From contig WFYP01000225.1 in assembly GCA_015490055.1 (NCBI GenBank), positions 1 through 16,880 of the forward strand: a DNA stretch of 16,880 bases, read 5' to 3'. Below, piece after piece: positions 7,847-16,689 of the stretch. The DNA comes from Nitratifractor sp. Lineage in GTDB: Bacteria; Campylobacterota; Campylobacteria; Campylobacterales; Sulfurovaceae. Position numbers and translations under genes: made by a program. Within the stretch, counting starts at the first letter, position 1. The number at the start of each line of letters is the position of its first letter. Below the pieces are notes generated by a model. It was not told the DNA's origin and did not search any database. It saw nothing but the letters and a program-made list of their open reading frames with translations.

Positions 7847-9845
7847 ATATATTTTATTACTATCTTTACTGCTAAATAGCCTCTTTGCTTGGAAGATGGA
7901 GGCAGATACTATTACTGTTAAAAAAACAAAAAACGATACGATTACACATATAAATTTTAGACAAACTTACGATACGGTACCGCTTGTTTTTACTTTAGCA
8001 ACAACACAGGGGAGTAACCCTGCAACTTTAAGAGTGGTAAATGTTAGCACAACAGGTTTTGATGTATATACTATAGAGCCACAAGGAGAAGATGGACCAC
8101 ATGCTAAAATGACAAAAGTGCCATATATAGCGATTGAAAAGGGTTCGCACACACTTCCTGATGGTACTAAAATTGTTGCAGATACTATATCTACTAAAAA
8201 GTATCAGCAGAAATATGCCTTTTTTGGTAGTAGTTGGGATAGTGTAAGTTTAAGCGGTTTTAATACAAATCCAACAGTTTTAACAGAAATTCAAACAAGA
8301 AATAATGAAAGAACAGATGAAAATGTTCCAGATAGTGTCTCTAAACCTTGGCTAACTGTTGCAGTTAAAGATGTAAGTTCTAGTGGTTTTAAGATAGCAT
8401 TAGAGCGTTCGGAAACAAGTGATGGTACTATTGATAATAAAGAGACAATAGCTTATTTGGTAATAGATTCTGGTTTAAATGGTGGTAATCATTATTTTGC
8501 AGATAGTAAACAAAACAAGATAGAGTATGAAACAATTTTAACAGATAATAAAATAAATGGCTGGGATGATGGCGGTGTAAAAGTAGATTTTTCTAAAACT
8601 TATAGCAAACCTGTGGTAGTTGCAAAAAAGAGTTCTCGCAATGAAGCTGATGGTGGTTGGTTTAGACGAAAAAAGATAGAAGACGATGGTATAACATTAG
8701 TTGTAGATGAAGATAGAGCAGCAGATAGCGAAAGAAGTCATACAACAGAGAAGGCATCTATATTAGCTTTTTCTCAACCATTTAATACAGAGTTTATTTC
8801 AGACCCTGGTACTCGTATGCAAATAAATGAAGTAATGTATGCACAGACCAAAAGTGGTACAGATAATGATGAATTTGTAGAGCTATATGTTACACAAGCT
8901 GGAGATATAAAGGGTTTTGTTTTATCAGACCAAGATACTCACTACTATCGCTTCCCATCATGTCATGTTGAAAAAGGGGATTATGTAATTCATCACACCG
9001 GTGGCGACCCTGCTAATAATAGTTGTAGTGGCAGAGTAAAACATTTTTATCAAGGTTCAAAAGAGTACTTTAACGATACAAATGATGATGTACTTTTAAT
9101 TTTACCAGACAATGATTTAACTACTTCAACACATAGCAATGCCAATACAAGAAAAGTATTTAATGGCAGACCAATAGATTATATGGCTTATGGAAGAGAT
9201 AGTACTGGTGGAAATATTGATGCAATACCTACGAGTGTAAATGGCTACACAGTCTCTTTTGATTATGATAAAGGTTCTGAATTAAAAAACGCAGCAACTG
9301 GGCAATCTATATCTTTAACACCTAATGGAAATGATAGCGATAAAGCAGCTTGTTGGGAATTAACTACAAGTGGCAATGCTTCAGATAATGGCTGTAGCAA
9401 CTATTTACCTACTACAGATACAGATGCAAGCAGTGACCTTATTGATTCTATGGGAAAAGATAACAATGCTATGCCAGATATGCATATTACAAAAAGCTCT
9501 ATTGTTATTAGCGACCCTGTAAACGATACAAATAAACCAAAAAGAATACCGGGGGCAATAATTAGATACTGCTTTAAAGTTGATAATACAGGCGAAGGTA
9601 ATGCTGATAATGTTAAAATAAAAGATACTCTAAGTGGAAATGGAAGAGAAAATATAAATTACATAAAAGGTGGCTCAATGATTCAAGATATAAACAGTGA
9701 ATGTGACTGCCAAAGCTCTTCTATGGATGAGAATAAAGCTTCAAAAAGTGGAGATGATGTAACAATAGATATAGGAACACTCACCGGAACAGGAATCCCT
9801 GCAACATCAAGAGGCTGTGCATTTATCGAAGGAGAGATTAAATAA
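7839..9845 (+). CDS. Exported lectin-like, lamin-tail and DUF11 multidomain protein
   Basis: This is a 668-aa protein whose start overlaps the end of the barrel gene by 8 bp, with AAGAGG nine bases upstream, so it is translationally coupled. After a signal peptide (about 1-17, SLFA) come three related beta-rich units (about 31-112, 128-212 and 246-322). Each has a PxV-type strand, a later SSSGF or DDGI strand and an AYLVI-like strand, resembling H-type lectin folds. Residues from about 327 (INEVMYAQTKSG, then DEFVELYV) to about 522 fit a lamin-tail domain. From about 548 a DUF11 domain carries SDPVNDTNKPKRIPGAIIRY, Cys622-x-Cys624 and Cys660, in register with the 364-aa protein. It is probably surface exposed and could bind glycan through the lectin-like units; that is inference. 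It is the last gene of the operon. Confidence 0.82.
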   Translation: MIKYILLLSLLLNSLFAWKMEADTITVKKTKNDTITHINFRQTYDTVPLVFTLATTQGSNPATLRVVNVSTTGFDVYTIEPQGEDGPHAKMTKVPYIAIEKGSHTLPDGTKIVADTISTKKYQQKYAFFGSSWDSVSLSGFNTNPTVLTEIQTRNNERTDENVPDSVSKPWLTVAVKDVSSSGFKIALERSETSDGTIDNKETIAYLVIDSGLNGGNHYFADSKQNKIEYETILTDNKINGWDDGGVKVDFSKTYSKPVVVAKKSSRNEADGGWFRRKKIEDDGITLVVDEDRAADSERSHTTEKASILAFSQPFNTEFISDPGTRMQINEVMYAQTKSGTDNDEFVELYVTQAGDIKGFVLSDQDTHYYRFPSCHVEKGDYVIHHTGGDPANNSCSGRVKHFYQGSKEYFNDTNDDVLLILPDNDLTTSTHSNANTRKVFNGRPIDYMAYGRDSTGGNIDAIPTSVNGYTVSFDYDKGSELKNAATGQSISLTPNGNDSDKAACWELTTSGNASDNGCSNYLPTTDTDASSDLIDSMGKDNNAMPDMHITKSSIVISDPVNDTNKPKRIPGAIIRYCFKVDNTGEGNADNVKIKDTLSGNGRENINYIKGGSMIQDINSECDCQSSSMDENKASKSGDDVTIDIGTLTGTGIPATSRGCAFIEGEIK

Positions 9846-9861
9846 CTGAAGTTACGCACTA
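9843..9861 (+). repeat. Short direct repeat shared with the right-edge element
   Basis: TAACTGAAGTTACGCACTA here matches TAACTGATGTTACGCACTA at 16675-16693 at 18 of 19 positions, in the same orientation. The second copy is the outer edge of the right-hand palindromic element. No hairpin follows this copy, so it may be a remnant or solo end. It begins at the stop codon of the 668-aa protein gene. Confidence 0.6.
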
Positions 9862-9897
9862 ATATTCTCTTTTATTAATATCTTAACCCATATATGG

Positions 9898-9903
9898 TAA
9901 AAT
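9898..9903 (+). promoter_or_regulatory. Candidate -10 box of mqnA
   Basis: TAAAAT lies 21 bases before the mqnA start codon in the 79-bp gap after the surface operon. A GGGG ribosome site (9917-9920) sits four bases before the ATG at 9925. No clear terminator is seen between the surface operon and mqnA, so read-through is possible as well. Confidence 0.35.
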
Positions 9904-9924
9904 AGCTTTTAAAAATGGGGTTGT

Positions 9925-10587
9925 ATGTTAATTTTTGGCTCTATCTCTTACTTAAATCTCTTGCCATTTCAGATTTATTTAAAAAAGCGAATATCTAACT
10001 CTCAATTTAAACAGATAATTAATTATAAAAAAAGTGTACCCAGCAAGATAAATAAAGAGTTCAAAAATAGAAAAATAGATGCTGCTTTTATCTCTAGTAT
10101 AAAGAGTAAAAATTGCAAGTGTAGCGATATTGGAATACTTGCGAATGGTGCTGTTTATAGTGTTTTAGTTCTGAATGATAAAGCTAGTTTAGATAGCGAA
10201 TCGGACACATCTAATGCTTTGGCGAAAGTTTTAAATATAGAAGGTAGGGTAACTATTGGCGATAAAGCTTTAAAGTATTACTTGGAAAATAGAGATAGCA
10301 AAGATTTTTACGATTTAGCACTAGAGTGGCAGAAGAGAAAAAATTTACCATTTGTATTTGCAAGATTATGTTATAACAAAAATGGAAAACGCGTTAAAAA
10401 ACTTGCAAAAGAGTTTAGCTCGAAAGAGTTTAAAATACCACAATACTACCTAAAAAAAGCTGCCAAATCTAAAGGAATTACTCCACAAGAGCTAACTTGG
10501 TACTTAAATTTTATATACTACAAATTGAGCCACAAAGAGAAAAAAGCTTTAAAGCTTTTTTTGAAGTTAGCAGATCGAGTACAATAG
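9925..10587 (+). CDS. mqnA: Probable chorismate dehydratase MqnA (futalosine menaquinone pathway)
   Basis: This 220-aa cytoplasmic protein without a signal peptide looks like MqnA. That enzyme dehydrates chorismate to 3-[(1-carboxyvinyl)oxy]benzoate, the entry step of the futalosine route to menaquinone. Family features visible are the N-terminal FGSISYLNLLPF, the VPSKINKEF stretch (about 39-47), KIDAAFISSIKS (about 50-61), and the substrate-binding-protein-like fold expected for MqnA and MqnD. The length fits the short form seen in Campylobacterota. The gene stands alone: it follows the surface operon with its own candidate promoter and is convergent with the giant lipoprotein gene 26 bp away. 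Its 3' end contains a perfect 20-bp palindrome. The alternative is a related periplasmic-binding-like protein, which the YLN and ISS motifs make less likely. Confidence 0.85.
   Translation: MLIFGSISYLNLLPFQIYLKKRISNSQFKQIINYKKSVPSKINKEFKNRKIDAAFISSIKSKNCKCSDIGILANGAVYSVLVLNDKASLDSESDTSNALAKVLNIEGRVTIGDKALKYYLENRDSKDFYDLALEWQKRKNLPFVFARLCYNKNGKRVKKLAKEFSSKEFKIPQYYLKKAAKSKGITPQELTWYLNFIYYKLSHKEKKALKLFLKLADRVQ
10541..10562 (+). terminator. Possible weak terminator inside the mqnA 3' end
   Basis: AAAAAGCTTTAAAGCTTTTT (10541-10560) is a perfect palindrome with two HindIII-type AAGCTT sites, followed by two more T, giving a T7 tract after GC. It has the form of an AT-rich intrinsic terminator but lies about 25 bases before the stop codon and encodes a plausible KKALKLFLK helix, so it may be coincidental in such AT-rich sequence. 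Confidence 0.25.
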
Positions 10588-10595
10588 TCTTTTAA

Positions 10596-10622
10596 CAAAA
10601 GGCACCCAAAACTCTATGGTGC
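10596..10622 (-). terminator. Candidate terminator of the giant lipoprotein gene
   Basis: Read on the - strand, GCACC (10622-10618) pairs with GGTGC (10606-10602) and is followed by C and TTTT. The gene's TAG stop lies in the loop. The stem is only 5-6 bp and the T tract is short, so the call is tentative. It sits in the 26-bp gap between the convergent genes. Confidence 0.4.
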
Positions 10623-13600
10623 TATTAAATCTACACTAAAGTAGTATCTTTTATATAATTTATCATCTTTATGCCACATCTTAGCATCTATTGTAAATGG
10701 TTGAATAGTTTTATACTCTTTTGAGCTTACTAAATTTGGGTTATCTTTGCTGAGATATTTTATACTTAGTGTATTATCCCAATCTGCACTTAATCCGGAA
10801 TTCATTTTATAGTCGTCATCGTTATATGCTCTAAGTTTTATAGTAAATTTATTACCACTATTATCAGCTACTGGAATCTTTAGCGTAGTGTATCCTTTTT
10901 TCCACCATACACCTTTTGTAGCGCCAATACTATCTTTAAGAGTTACAAAATATACAGAAGTATTATTATCTTTTATTGTCTCGCTAGTAAATTCTGTTTT
11001 ATTTATAACTCTGCGTACACCTTGCATTAAATTGTTAATGTCTAATATTACAGTACCCATTTTCTTTTCGTTATTTGTAACTCTCTTTTTTACTTTTAAA
11101 ATAACTCTCTGGCGAGCAGTGTAAATTCTGTTATCTTCTAGCGAGTTATCTTCTGGGCTAATCCACGCTATAACTTTTGTACTATCGCTATTTACTTCAC
11201 TAGGGTCATTTATCTTTAGTAACTTTCCATCTGTATCTACTTTTGCCATTCTGATAATTATATCTTTATCGTGCCCTAAATCGTCAGTTGTTGCAACTGT
11301 TAGAGTAGAGTAACCCTCTTTGCCTCTATCGGTTGGGTTTACCTCTTTATCTTCTCCTATTTTACTATCTGCTAAGATATAGATAGCTTTTGCGTCTAGT
11401 GTAAACTCTTGCACACTTTGGCATTTGCTTAAGTTGTTATCTATACATATATCGTTTACATTTAGCTCTGCTAAAGGCTTTGTTAAGTCTCTTTTTAAAA
11501 TTTTCTCATAAATATTATCTCTTTTTTTATCGCTAATTTGTGCCGAATCTGTAATATCTTGCAAAGAGTTAAAGAGTTCAGTTTTATTAACATCTTCAAA
11601 ATTAACTCCATTAAAATAGTCGTCGTATCTTCCGCTAGAAGTGTTGTTTACAAATCTTTTAAATAGATTTTTTACCTCATTTTCAAAGCCACTACTATCT
11701 TGCTCTTTAATTAAATAGTAATTTGATAGGTATCTATTTATATCTCTATAACTTCTTACAGACCGATATTCCGCCTCATATTTATTTAAGTAGTCATTAA
11801 GTGCTTGCAAGCCCCATTGGGCATTATCGCCTTTGCCTTCATTTATGCTTGGAGCTTTGTTTATTGCGAATGCAATATTTTTTCCTGTTACAACTTCTAA
11901 ATTCTCTGCACCTTTTCTACTATCTGGCTCCATAAAGAAATTATCTCGTTTTTGCATATAATCTTTTGCTAAAGCAATAATTTTTTCTGGTTTATCCAAT
12001 TTTGCATAATATAGAGCCAACTGATACCAAGCATCTACATTTTGTGGAACTAAATCTACAGCTTTTTTTAATACTGCCTCTGCACTAGCAGAACCTTCAT
12101 CTGCCAAAATTTTTCCAATATGTTGTAGTATCATAGATTGGTTATACTTATGTTCGCCTCCATTTGCTGGGCTAACGCCAGTTGCAACACCGGTAAATCT
12201 CTCTAATCCAGTTGCTCTAATTGCACTGGTATATTGGTTGTAAATTGTATTACTATGCGGTGTTGCTGATTCTCTTGAACCAACTTGATAGCCAATATCT
12301 GTTTGAAATTGCTCTGGGTTATCTTTGTTTAAAAAGATACCGACCCACGCCCTATGTCCTGGTTGTCCAACACCAATACTTGGGCGGTTTAAACATTCGT
12401 TTACATGTTGCCCCATTGTAGATTGTCGTCCACAAACTCCACCATCTTGTAAGATTCTGTATATACTTCTATGTGGCGTCCAATCGCTCTTTCTAAACCA
12501 CACTTCGGGCTTATCATAATCCCAAGTATAGGTAGTATATTGAATAAATCGTTTGTCTGCTTTTTTGCCTCCATCTACCGCATTTGGAGGATAGCTATCT
12601 ATCAGTTTTGATTTATCTGTTTCAAAGAAACGGCTCTTAACATATTGGCACTCTTGTTTCTGTGCATTTTGCTCAAGGGCTAAAATTTGCCAAGGTAATT
12701 TAGATAGCGATATATTAAACAGAGGCCAATTAGGCTCGTCATCGCCAAAATCTTTTGCAGCTATATTATCGTTTGCAATTTTCCAATTAGCTAAATCATA
12801 AAATGGCATTAAACGATAACTACTTTGCTCTTTTGGCAATATACCAAGCTTGCTAGCTAACTCATCATCCATATCGCTTCTTGCATTAATTAATCCGATT
12901 TTATCTTTTAATTTTTGAAAATGCTCTAAAACATAACTCGCATCTATAGTTGCATTATTCTCGTTGGCTATATACTCATTTATCTTTACGCAAGGGTTGT
13001 TATCTTCATTACAATTTGCTCTATTTAAACCTTTTGCTAATCTGTAAAGATTCATTTCATCAAACGAAATATTATATTTTTTTCTATCTTTATAACTCAT
13101 ATTCTCAGGTGAGTAGCCATCTTTAATAGCCTGTTTTAGGCGTTTGCTAGCTCCTAATGTTAGAGAATTTTTTTCGCTTCGTGATAGTTTAAATTTTATT
13201 GCCATTAATTTTCTAAAATTAGATAAACTGATATTAAAACCCAAATTTTTAAAATCTAAATGCTCTACCCATCTTTTTATTTTGGCATCAACTTTTGGTA
13301 TATTTAAATAATCAATAACTCTATGGTCGCCCGTGTCTCCAAAAATAGCTTCGCTAAATATGCCACGCTCTTTTGCATTTATTGCTAAACCTAAAGCTAC
13401 ATTTTTATACTTTTGAATAAACTCATCACTCTTGCCATCTTCTTTCCATTTTGCTAAAAAATCACCCAAATTTTTAATACTATATGGATTTACCGGAAAT
13501 CTCGAAGCATAAAGCCCCTCTTTAATAGTTGGATTATCTTCTATAAATTGCCAAACTTTGCTATCAAGAGGTTTAGATATATATAAGCCATAATCATTTT

Positions 13601-16600
13601 GTGCCTTTTTATGAGCATATATTAAGAAACTATTTATTAAATCATTAACTGATTTATTCTCATCATATGCTCTAGCTTTTTTTAAGAAAGCCTCTTGTGT
13701 ATCGCTTAAACTTTGAGTATTTACAGTAGAGTGAACAACAATATGGCGAATAGTTTCATTCGCACCATCGCTAACTTTAACATCGAATTCGTAATCTTTT
13801 ACCTCTAAAGAGTCGTTGATAATTAAATTCCCATCTTCATCTATTATAAAAGGAGTATCGCCAATTATCGTATAAGTTAATTTATCTCCTTGCGAATTGT
13901 GTGCTCCTAAATTAGCGATTATATCGCCTACATTGTCCGAACTTTTTGAAATTGTAAAATCGTTTACATTACACTTGCCATAATTGTAATCTATATACAA
14001 TTTAAACTCAGTAATATTGTAATCTTTCACAAGTGGATAGCTACTATTTATATCTGTAATAAGTACATATGGGTTATCGCTATCTGTATAATGGCTACAG
14101 TCAATTTTTCCTGGAGCGTGCTCGACTATATATTTAGTCTCTGCTGTTTTATTTATATCCATATGCTCTCTGTGTACTTTTATATTATAGAGTGCTAATT
14201 TGCTTTTAATATTATTAATAGCACTACTATTAGCTCCAATATTTTGTGGTAAATCAGATATAATAGAGAAATCTAAATTTGCAGGGTCTTTAAAAATTTG
14301 GCTAACACTTGTAATGCCTGCAATGCCACTACCATCTTTTGTAATCTCTCCTTTTGCATAATTGTTAGTTAAATTAATATCGCTGCTAGAGTGGTCACGA
14401 GAGTAGATAATTGTATTAGCAATATTAGATTCTACAGCATTATTTGCAATATTTAAATGCTTAGTATGGCTAATTCTAAAGCCAGATTGTTTCGTTGCAC
14501 CACCATTATTGTAGTAGCTATTGTTGGTTAAATTTATATCTTTTGCTAAATTAATCGAAGAGGCTTTACCGTTATAAATTATTAAATTATCTTTTACTAA
14601 ATATTTTCCATTATAACTGCTACTATCGCTTCCATCTACCTGTTTACCCTCTTGAATTAAAAATGCTTCGCCTTCATCAACTCTTAAACTTGCAAATCCT
14701 TTTTTCCATACATGAGAAAAAACTCTCTGCTCTATATTAAGAATAAGGTTACCTACAATTTTGTTTTTATATTGACCATTTGCATCACTCCCTTTTGCAG
14801 ATGTAATGCCAATTCCTTTACTGCCGGCTATTGTCCACCAATCGCAATTATAGACAATGTTGCCCTCAATCGTAGCATATGCACCGCCACTTGCACTTAT
14901 TCCACTGCCTGGCATTTCATGAACAACATTATCTTTTATGATAATATCATCTCCACTTGCAACAATTCCACTACTTTGCATAGTGTCGTTACTGTCCAAC
15001 CACCAATATTTTAGTGCGTCATCAAGTCTGATTTTGTCTGCTTCGCCCTCTATTTCTAAGTTTTGCACAGTAATATGCTTTGCACCTGGTTTGATTCTGA
15101 CGCCATAAAGTGCATCGGTTTTAAGTTTTACATACTCATTACCCCAAGGACGAATAACTATTGGGTTATCTTGCGTGCCTTGACACTCTTCGCCAATAGC
15201 TGGGTATCTGCCACTCTTACTGTAATCGCTATGGTAACCTGGATTTTTATATACAGCACCTCTTAAGTAGATATTATGCTTTCCATTTAAATTTAAACAA
15301 GCATCTTTATATGTTCCGTAAGGGTTTTGCGGTGTTCCATCTCCGTTACTTTTACCACTTAAATTTACAAAAACACCATCATACTCTTTGTTAGAGTTTG
15401 TTACATGAAAATTCAATACTTTACTATCGATAATAGTACCATCTTTTGTAAGATTTACAGTTATATTGTAATCTTTTGCTTGCTCATTTGTTGGTGTCCA
15501 TGTAACTGTGCCATTTGGGTATATAGCCATCCCCTTTGGAGCATTTTCTAAACTATAATTTCCATCCTGAGAAAACTCTAACTTTTGTTGATACTCTTGT
15601 TGCGATTTTAAATTTATAGTATCGTTATTTTCATCAGCTATAACTTTAACAACTCTTGTTGCCTTAGCTTCGTTGCCAGAACTATCTATAGCTGTATAAA
15701 TTAAACTATACTCTCCAATTTTAGAACTATCTACACTACCATTAACTGTTAGATTTATATCTCCAATGGCATTATCGCTTGTATCTACTCCTGGGTCACT
15801 AAATGTAGCACCTTTTAGTAGAATTATAGGGTTATCGCCTTTTAAGCTTATTGTTGGAGGCGTCGTATCTATAACTTTAACAATTCTTACTGCCTTAGCT
15901 TCGTTGCCAGCACTATCTTTCGCACTATAAGTTATTGTATAATTAGCAACCTTTTTATTATTTACAACTCCACTTTTTGTAACTGCTACACTGCCATCTA
16001 TATTATCTGTTGCTGTTGCTCCTGGGTCTGTAAAGTTGTCTCCTGCTTCTAATTTTAGAGGGTTATCGCCATTTAGTGTAATTACTGGAGGAGTGCTATC
16101 TTTATTACCTTTGGTTCTTTGAATATGAGCTTTAGCTTCACTTAGAGTTACTGCTTTACCTTTATAATTGTTATCGGTTTTTAAACAGTTATATAGTTTA
16201 TCAATATCTTCATCGCTTACACTATTTTGAATAGATTTATTGTTAAAAGTAGTTTTTAAACATTTAGCACTATCAGATGCAATCTCTATACCATTTTTAT
16301 CTGGATTTCCATCTTTGTCTAGTGTTTGTAAAACTCTTGCTACTGGTAAGTTATCTTCAAAAATTTCAACACCATTATAGAGTTTAGAAGAATCTACCTC
16401 TCTTAACTTAATATTACCAATAAAAAATTTACAAGAGTCACCTTTGTAAAATTTAAATTCGCCACTACTATTAGTCTTGCTATCAATATTACCACATATA
16501 TAATGTGCCCCCACAACAGCACTATCTAAATAGTACCCATGGCTTGCTTTTGGCGTACTTTGATTCTGCTGTTTAGCATTTGTATCACTAGAACCACACC

Positions 16601-16652
16601 CAGCAAGTGTTAGCAAAACTGCTGTAACTGTTATATACTTTTTTATTTTCAT
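10614..16652 (-). CDS. Giant multidomain lipoprotein with Ig domains, beta-helix and transglutaminase-like site
   Basis: This protein is about 2012 aa. I chose the ATG at 16652 because GGGGGAG (16667-16661) lies 8 bases upstream; a GTG at 16661 would overlap that ribosome site. The lipobox LAGC puts the lipidated Cys at residue 19. Domains in order: a conserved N-terminal domain (about 38-180; GYYLDSAVVGAHYICG, then VARVLQTLDKDGNPDKNGI); two DUF5011 Ig domains (about 185-261 and 262-340; FTDPGATATDNIDGS is diagnostic); an Ig domain with GMAIYPNGTVTWTPT (about 343-425); a right-handed beta-helix (about 428-808) with many NN-containing turns; a cadherin-like domain (about 906-963); and a helical region. 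Near 1404-1452, GGVCGRQS (Cys1407), PGHRAW (His1433) and TDIGYQ (Asp1452) resemble a transglutaminase or cysteine-protease triad. A TPR-like pair (about 1521-1573) and a beta-rich end follow. The likely place is the envelope surface. The beta-helix suggests polysaccharide binding or cleavage and the triad a thiol enzyme; neither activity is proven. Confidence 0.8.
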   Translation of the reverse strand: MKIKKYITVTAVLLTLAGCGSSDTNAKQQNQSTPKASHGYYLDSAVVGAHYICGNIDSKTNSSGEFKFYKGDSCKFFIGNIKLREVDSSKLYNGVEIFEDNLPVARVLQTLDKDGNPDKNGIEIASDSAKCLKTTFNNKSIQNSVSDEDIDKLYNCLKTDNNYKGKAVTLSEAKAHIQRTKGNKDSTPPVITLNGDNPLKLEAGDNFTDPGATATDNIDGSVAVTKSGVVNNKKVANYTITYSAKDSAGNEAKAVRIVKVIDTTPPTISLKGDNPIILLKGATFSDPGVDTSDNAIGDINLTVNGSVDSSKIGEYSLIYTAIDSSGNEAKATRVVKVIADENNDTINLKSQQEYQQKLEFSQDGNYSLENAPKGMAIYPNGTVTWTPTNEQAKDYNITVNLTKDGTIIDSKVLNFHVTNSNKEYDGVFVNLSGKSNGDGTPQNPYGTYKDACLNLNGKHNIYLRGAVYKNPGYHSDYSKSGRYPAIGEECQGTQDNPIVIRPWGNEYVKLKTDALYGVRIKPGAKHITVQNLEIEGEADKIRLDDALKYWWLDSNDTMQSSGIVASGDDIIIKDNVVHEMPGSGISASGGAYATIEGNIVYNCDWWTIAGSKGIGITSAKGSDANGQYKNKIVGNLILNIEQRVFSHVWKKGFASLRVDEGEAFLIQEGKQVDGSDSSSYNGKYLVKDNLIIYNGKASSINLAKDINLTNNSYYNNGGATKQSGFRISHTKHLNIANNAVESNIANTIIYSRDHSSSDINLTNNYAKGEITKDGSGIAGITSVSQIFKDPANLDFSIISDLPQNIGANSSAINNIKSKLALYNIKVHREHMDINKTAETKYIVEHAPGKIDCSHYTDSDNPYVLITDINSSYPLVKDYNITEFKLYIDYNYGKCNVNDFTISKSSDNVGDIIANLGAHNSQGDKLTYTIIGDTPFIIDEDGNLIINDSLEVKDYEFDVKVSDGANETIRHIVVHSTVNTQSLSDTQEAFLKKARAYDENKSVNDLINSFLIYAHKKAQNDYGLYISKPLDSKVWQFIEDNPTIKEGLYASRFPVNPYSIKNLGDFLAKWKEDGKSDEFIQKYKNVALGLAINAKERGIFSEAIFGDTGDHRVIDYLNIPKVDAKIKRWVEHLDFKNLGFNISLSNFRKLMAIKFKLSRSEKNSLTLGASKRLKQAIKDGYSPENMSYKDRKKYNISFDEMNLYRLAKGLNRANCNEDNNPCVKINEYIANENNATIDASYVLEHFQKLKDKIGLINARSDMDDELASKLGILPKEQSSYRLMPFYDLANWKIANDNIAAKDFGDDEPNWPLFNISLSKLPWQILALEQNAQKQECQYVKSRFFETDKSKLIDSYPPNAVDGGKKADKRFIQYTTYTWDYDKPEVWFRKSDWTPHRSIYRILQDGGVCGRQSTMGQHVNECLNRPSIGVGQPGHRAWVGIFLNKDNPEQFQTDIGYQVGSRESATPHSNTIYNQYTSAIRATGLERFTGVATGVSPANGGEHKYNQSMILQHIGKILADEGSASAEAVLKKAVDLVPQNVDAWYQLALYYAKLDKPEKIIALAKDYMQKRDNFFMEPDSRKGAENLEVVTGKNIAFAINKAPSINEGKGDNAQWGLQALNDYLNKYEAEYRSVRSYRDINRYLSNYYLIKEQDSSGFENEVKNLFKRFVNNTSSGRYDDYFNGVNFEDVNKTELFNSLQDITDSAQISDKKRDNIYEKILKRDLTKPLAELNVNDICIDNNLSKCQSVQEFTLDAKAIYILADSKIGEDKEVNPTDRGKEGYSTLTVATTDDLGHDKDIIIRMAKVDTDGKLLKINDPSEVNSDSTKVIAWISPEDNSLEDNRIYTARQRVILKVKKRVTNNEKKMGTVILDINNLMQGVRRVINKTEFTSETIKDNNTSVYFVTLKDSIGATKGVWWKKGYTTLKIPVADNSGNKFTIKLRAYNDDDYKMNSGLSADWDNTLSIKYLSKDNPNLVSSKEYKTIQPFTIDAKMWHKDDKLYKRYYFSVDLIAP
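15641..15918 (-). repeat. Tandem DUF5011 repeat visible at DNA level
   Basis: The 47-nt blocks 15641-15687 and 15872-15918 agree at 43 positions. They are 231 bp (77 codons) apart, one domain length, and encode the NEAKA-x-R-[IV]-VKVI linker of the two adjacent Ig domains. The higher identity here than elsewhere in the domains points to a fairly recent duplication or to gene conversion. Confidence 0.7.
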
Positions 16653-16689
16653 ACTAAACACTCCCCCAATTTATTAACTGATGTTACGC

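Noticed and set aside
14712..15014. 100-codon and other + strand open frames within the lipoprotein gene (also 10888-11124, 12221-12519, 15063-15266)
   Set aside because: They lie opposite continuous, domain-bearing coding sequence and show no family features of their own.
16653..16661. GTG start three codons upstream for the giant lipoprotein
   Set aside because: The GGGGGAG ribosome site would overlap the GTG. The ATG at 16652 has an ideal 8-base spacing and gives a compact lipoprotein signal.
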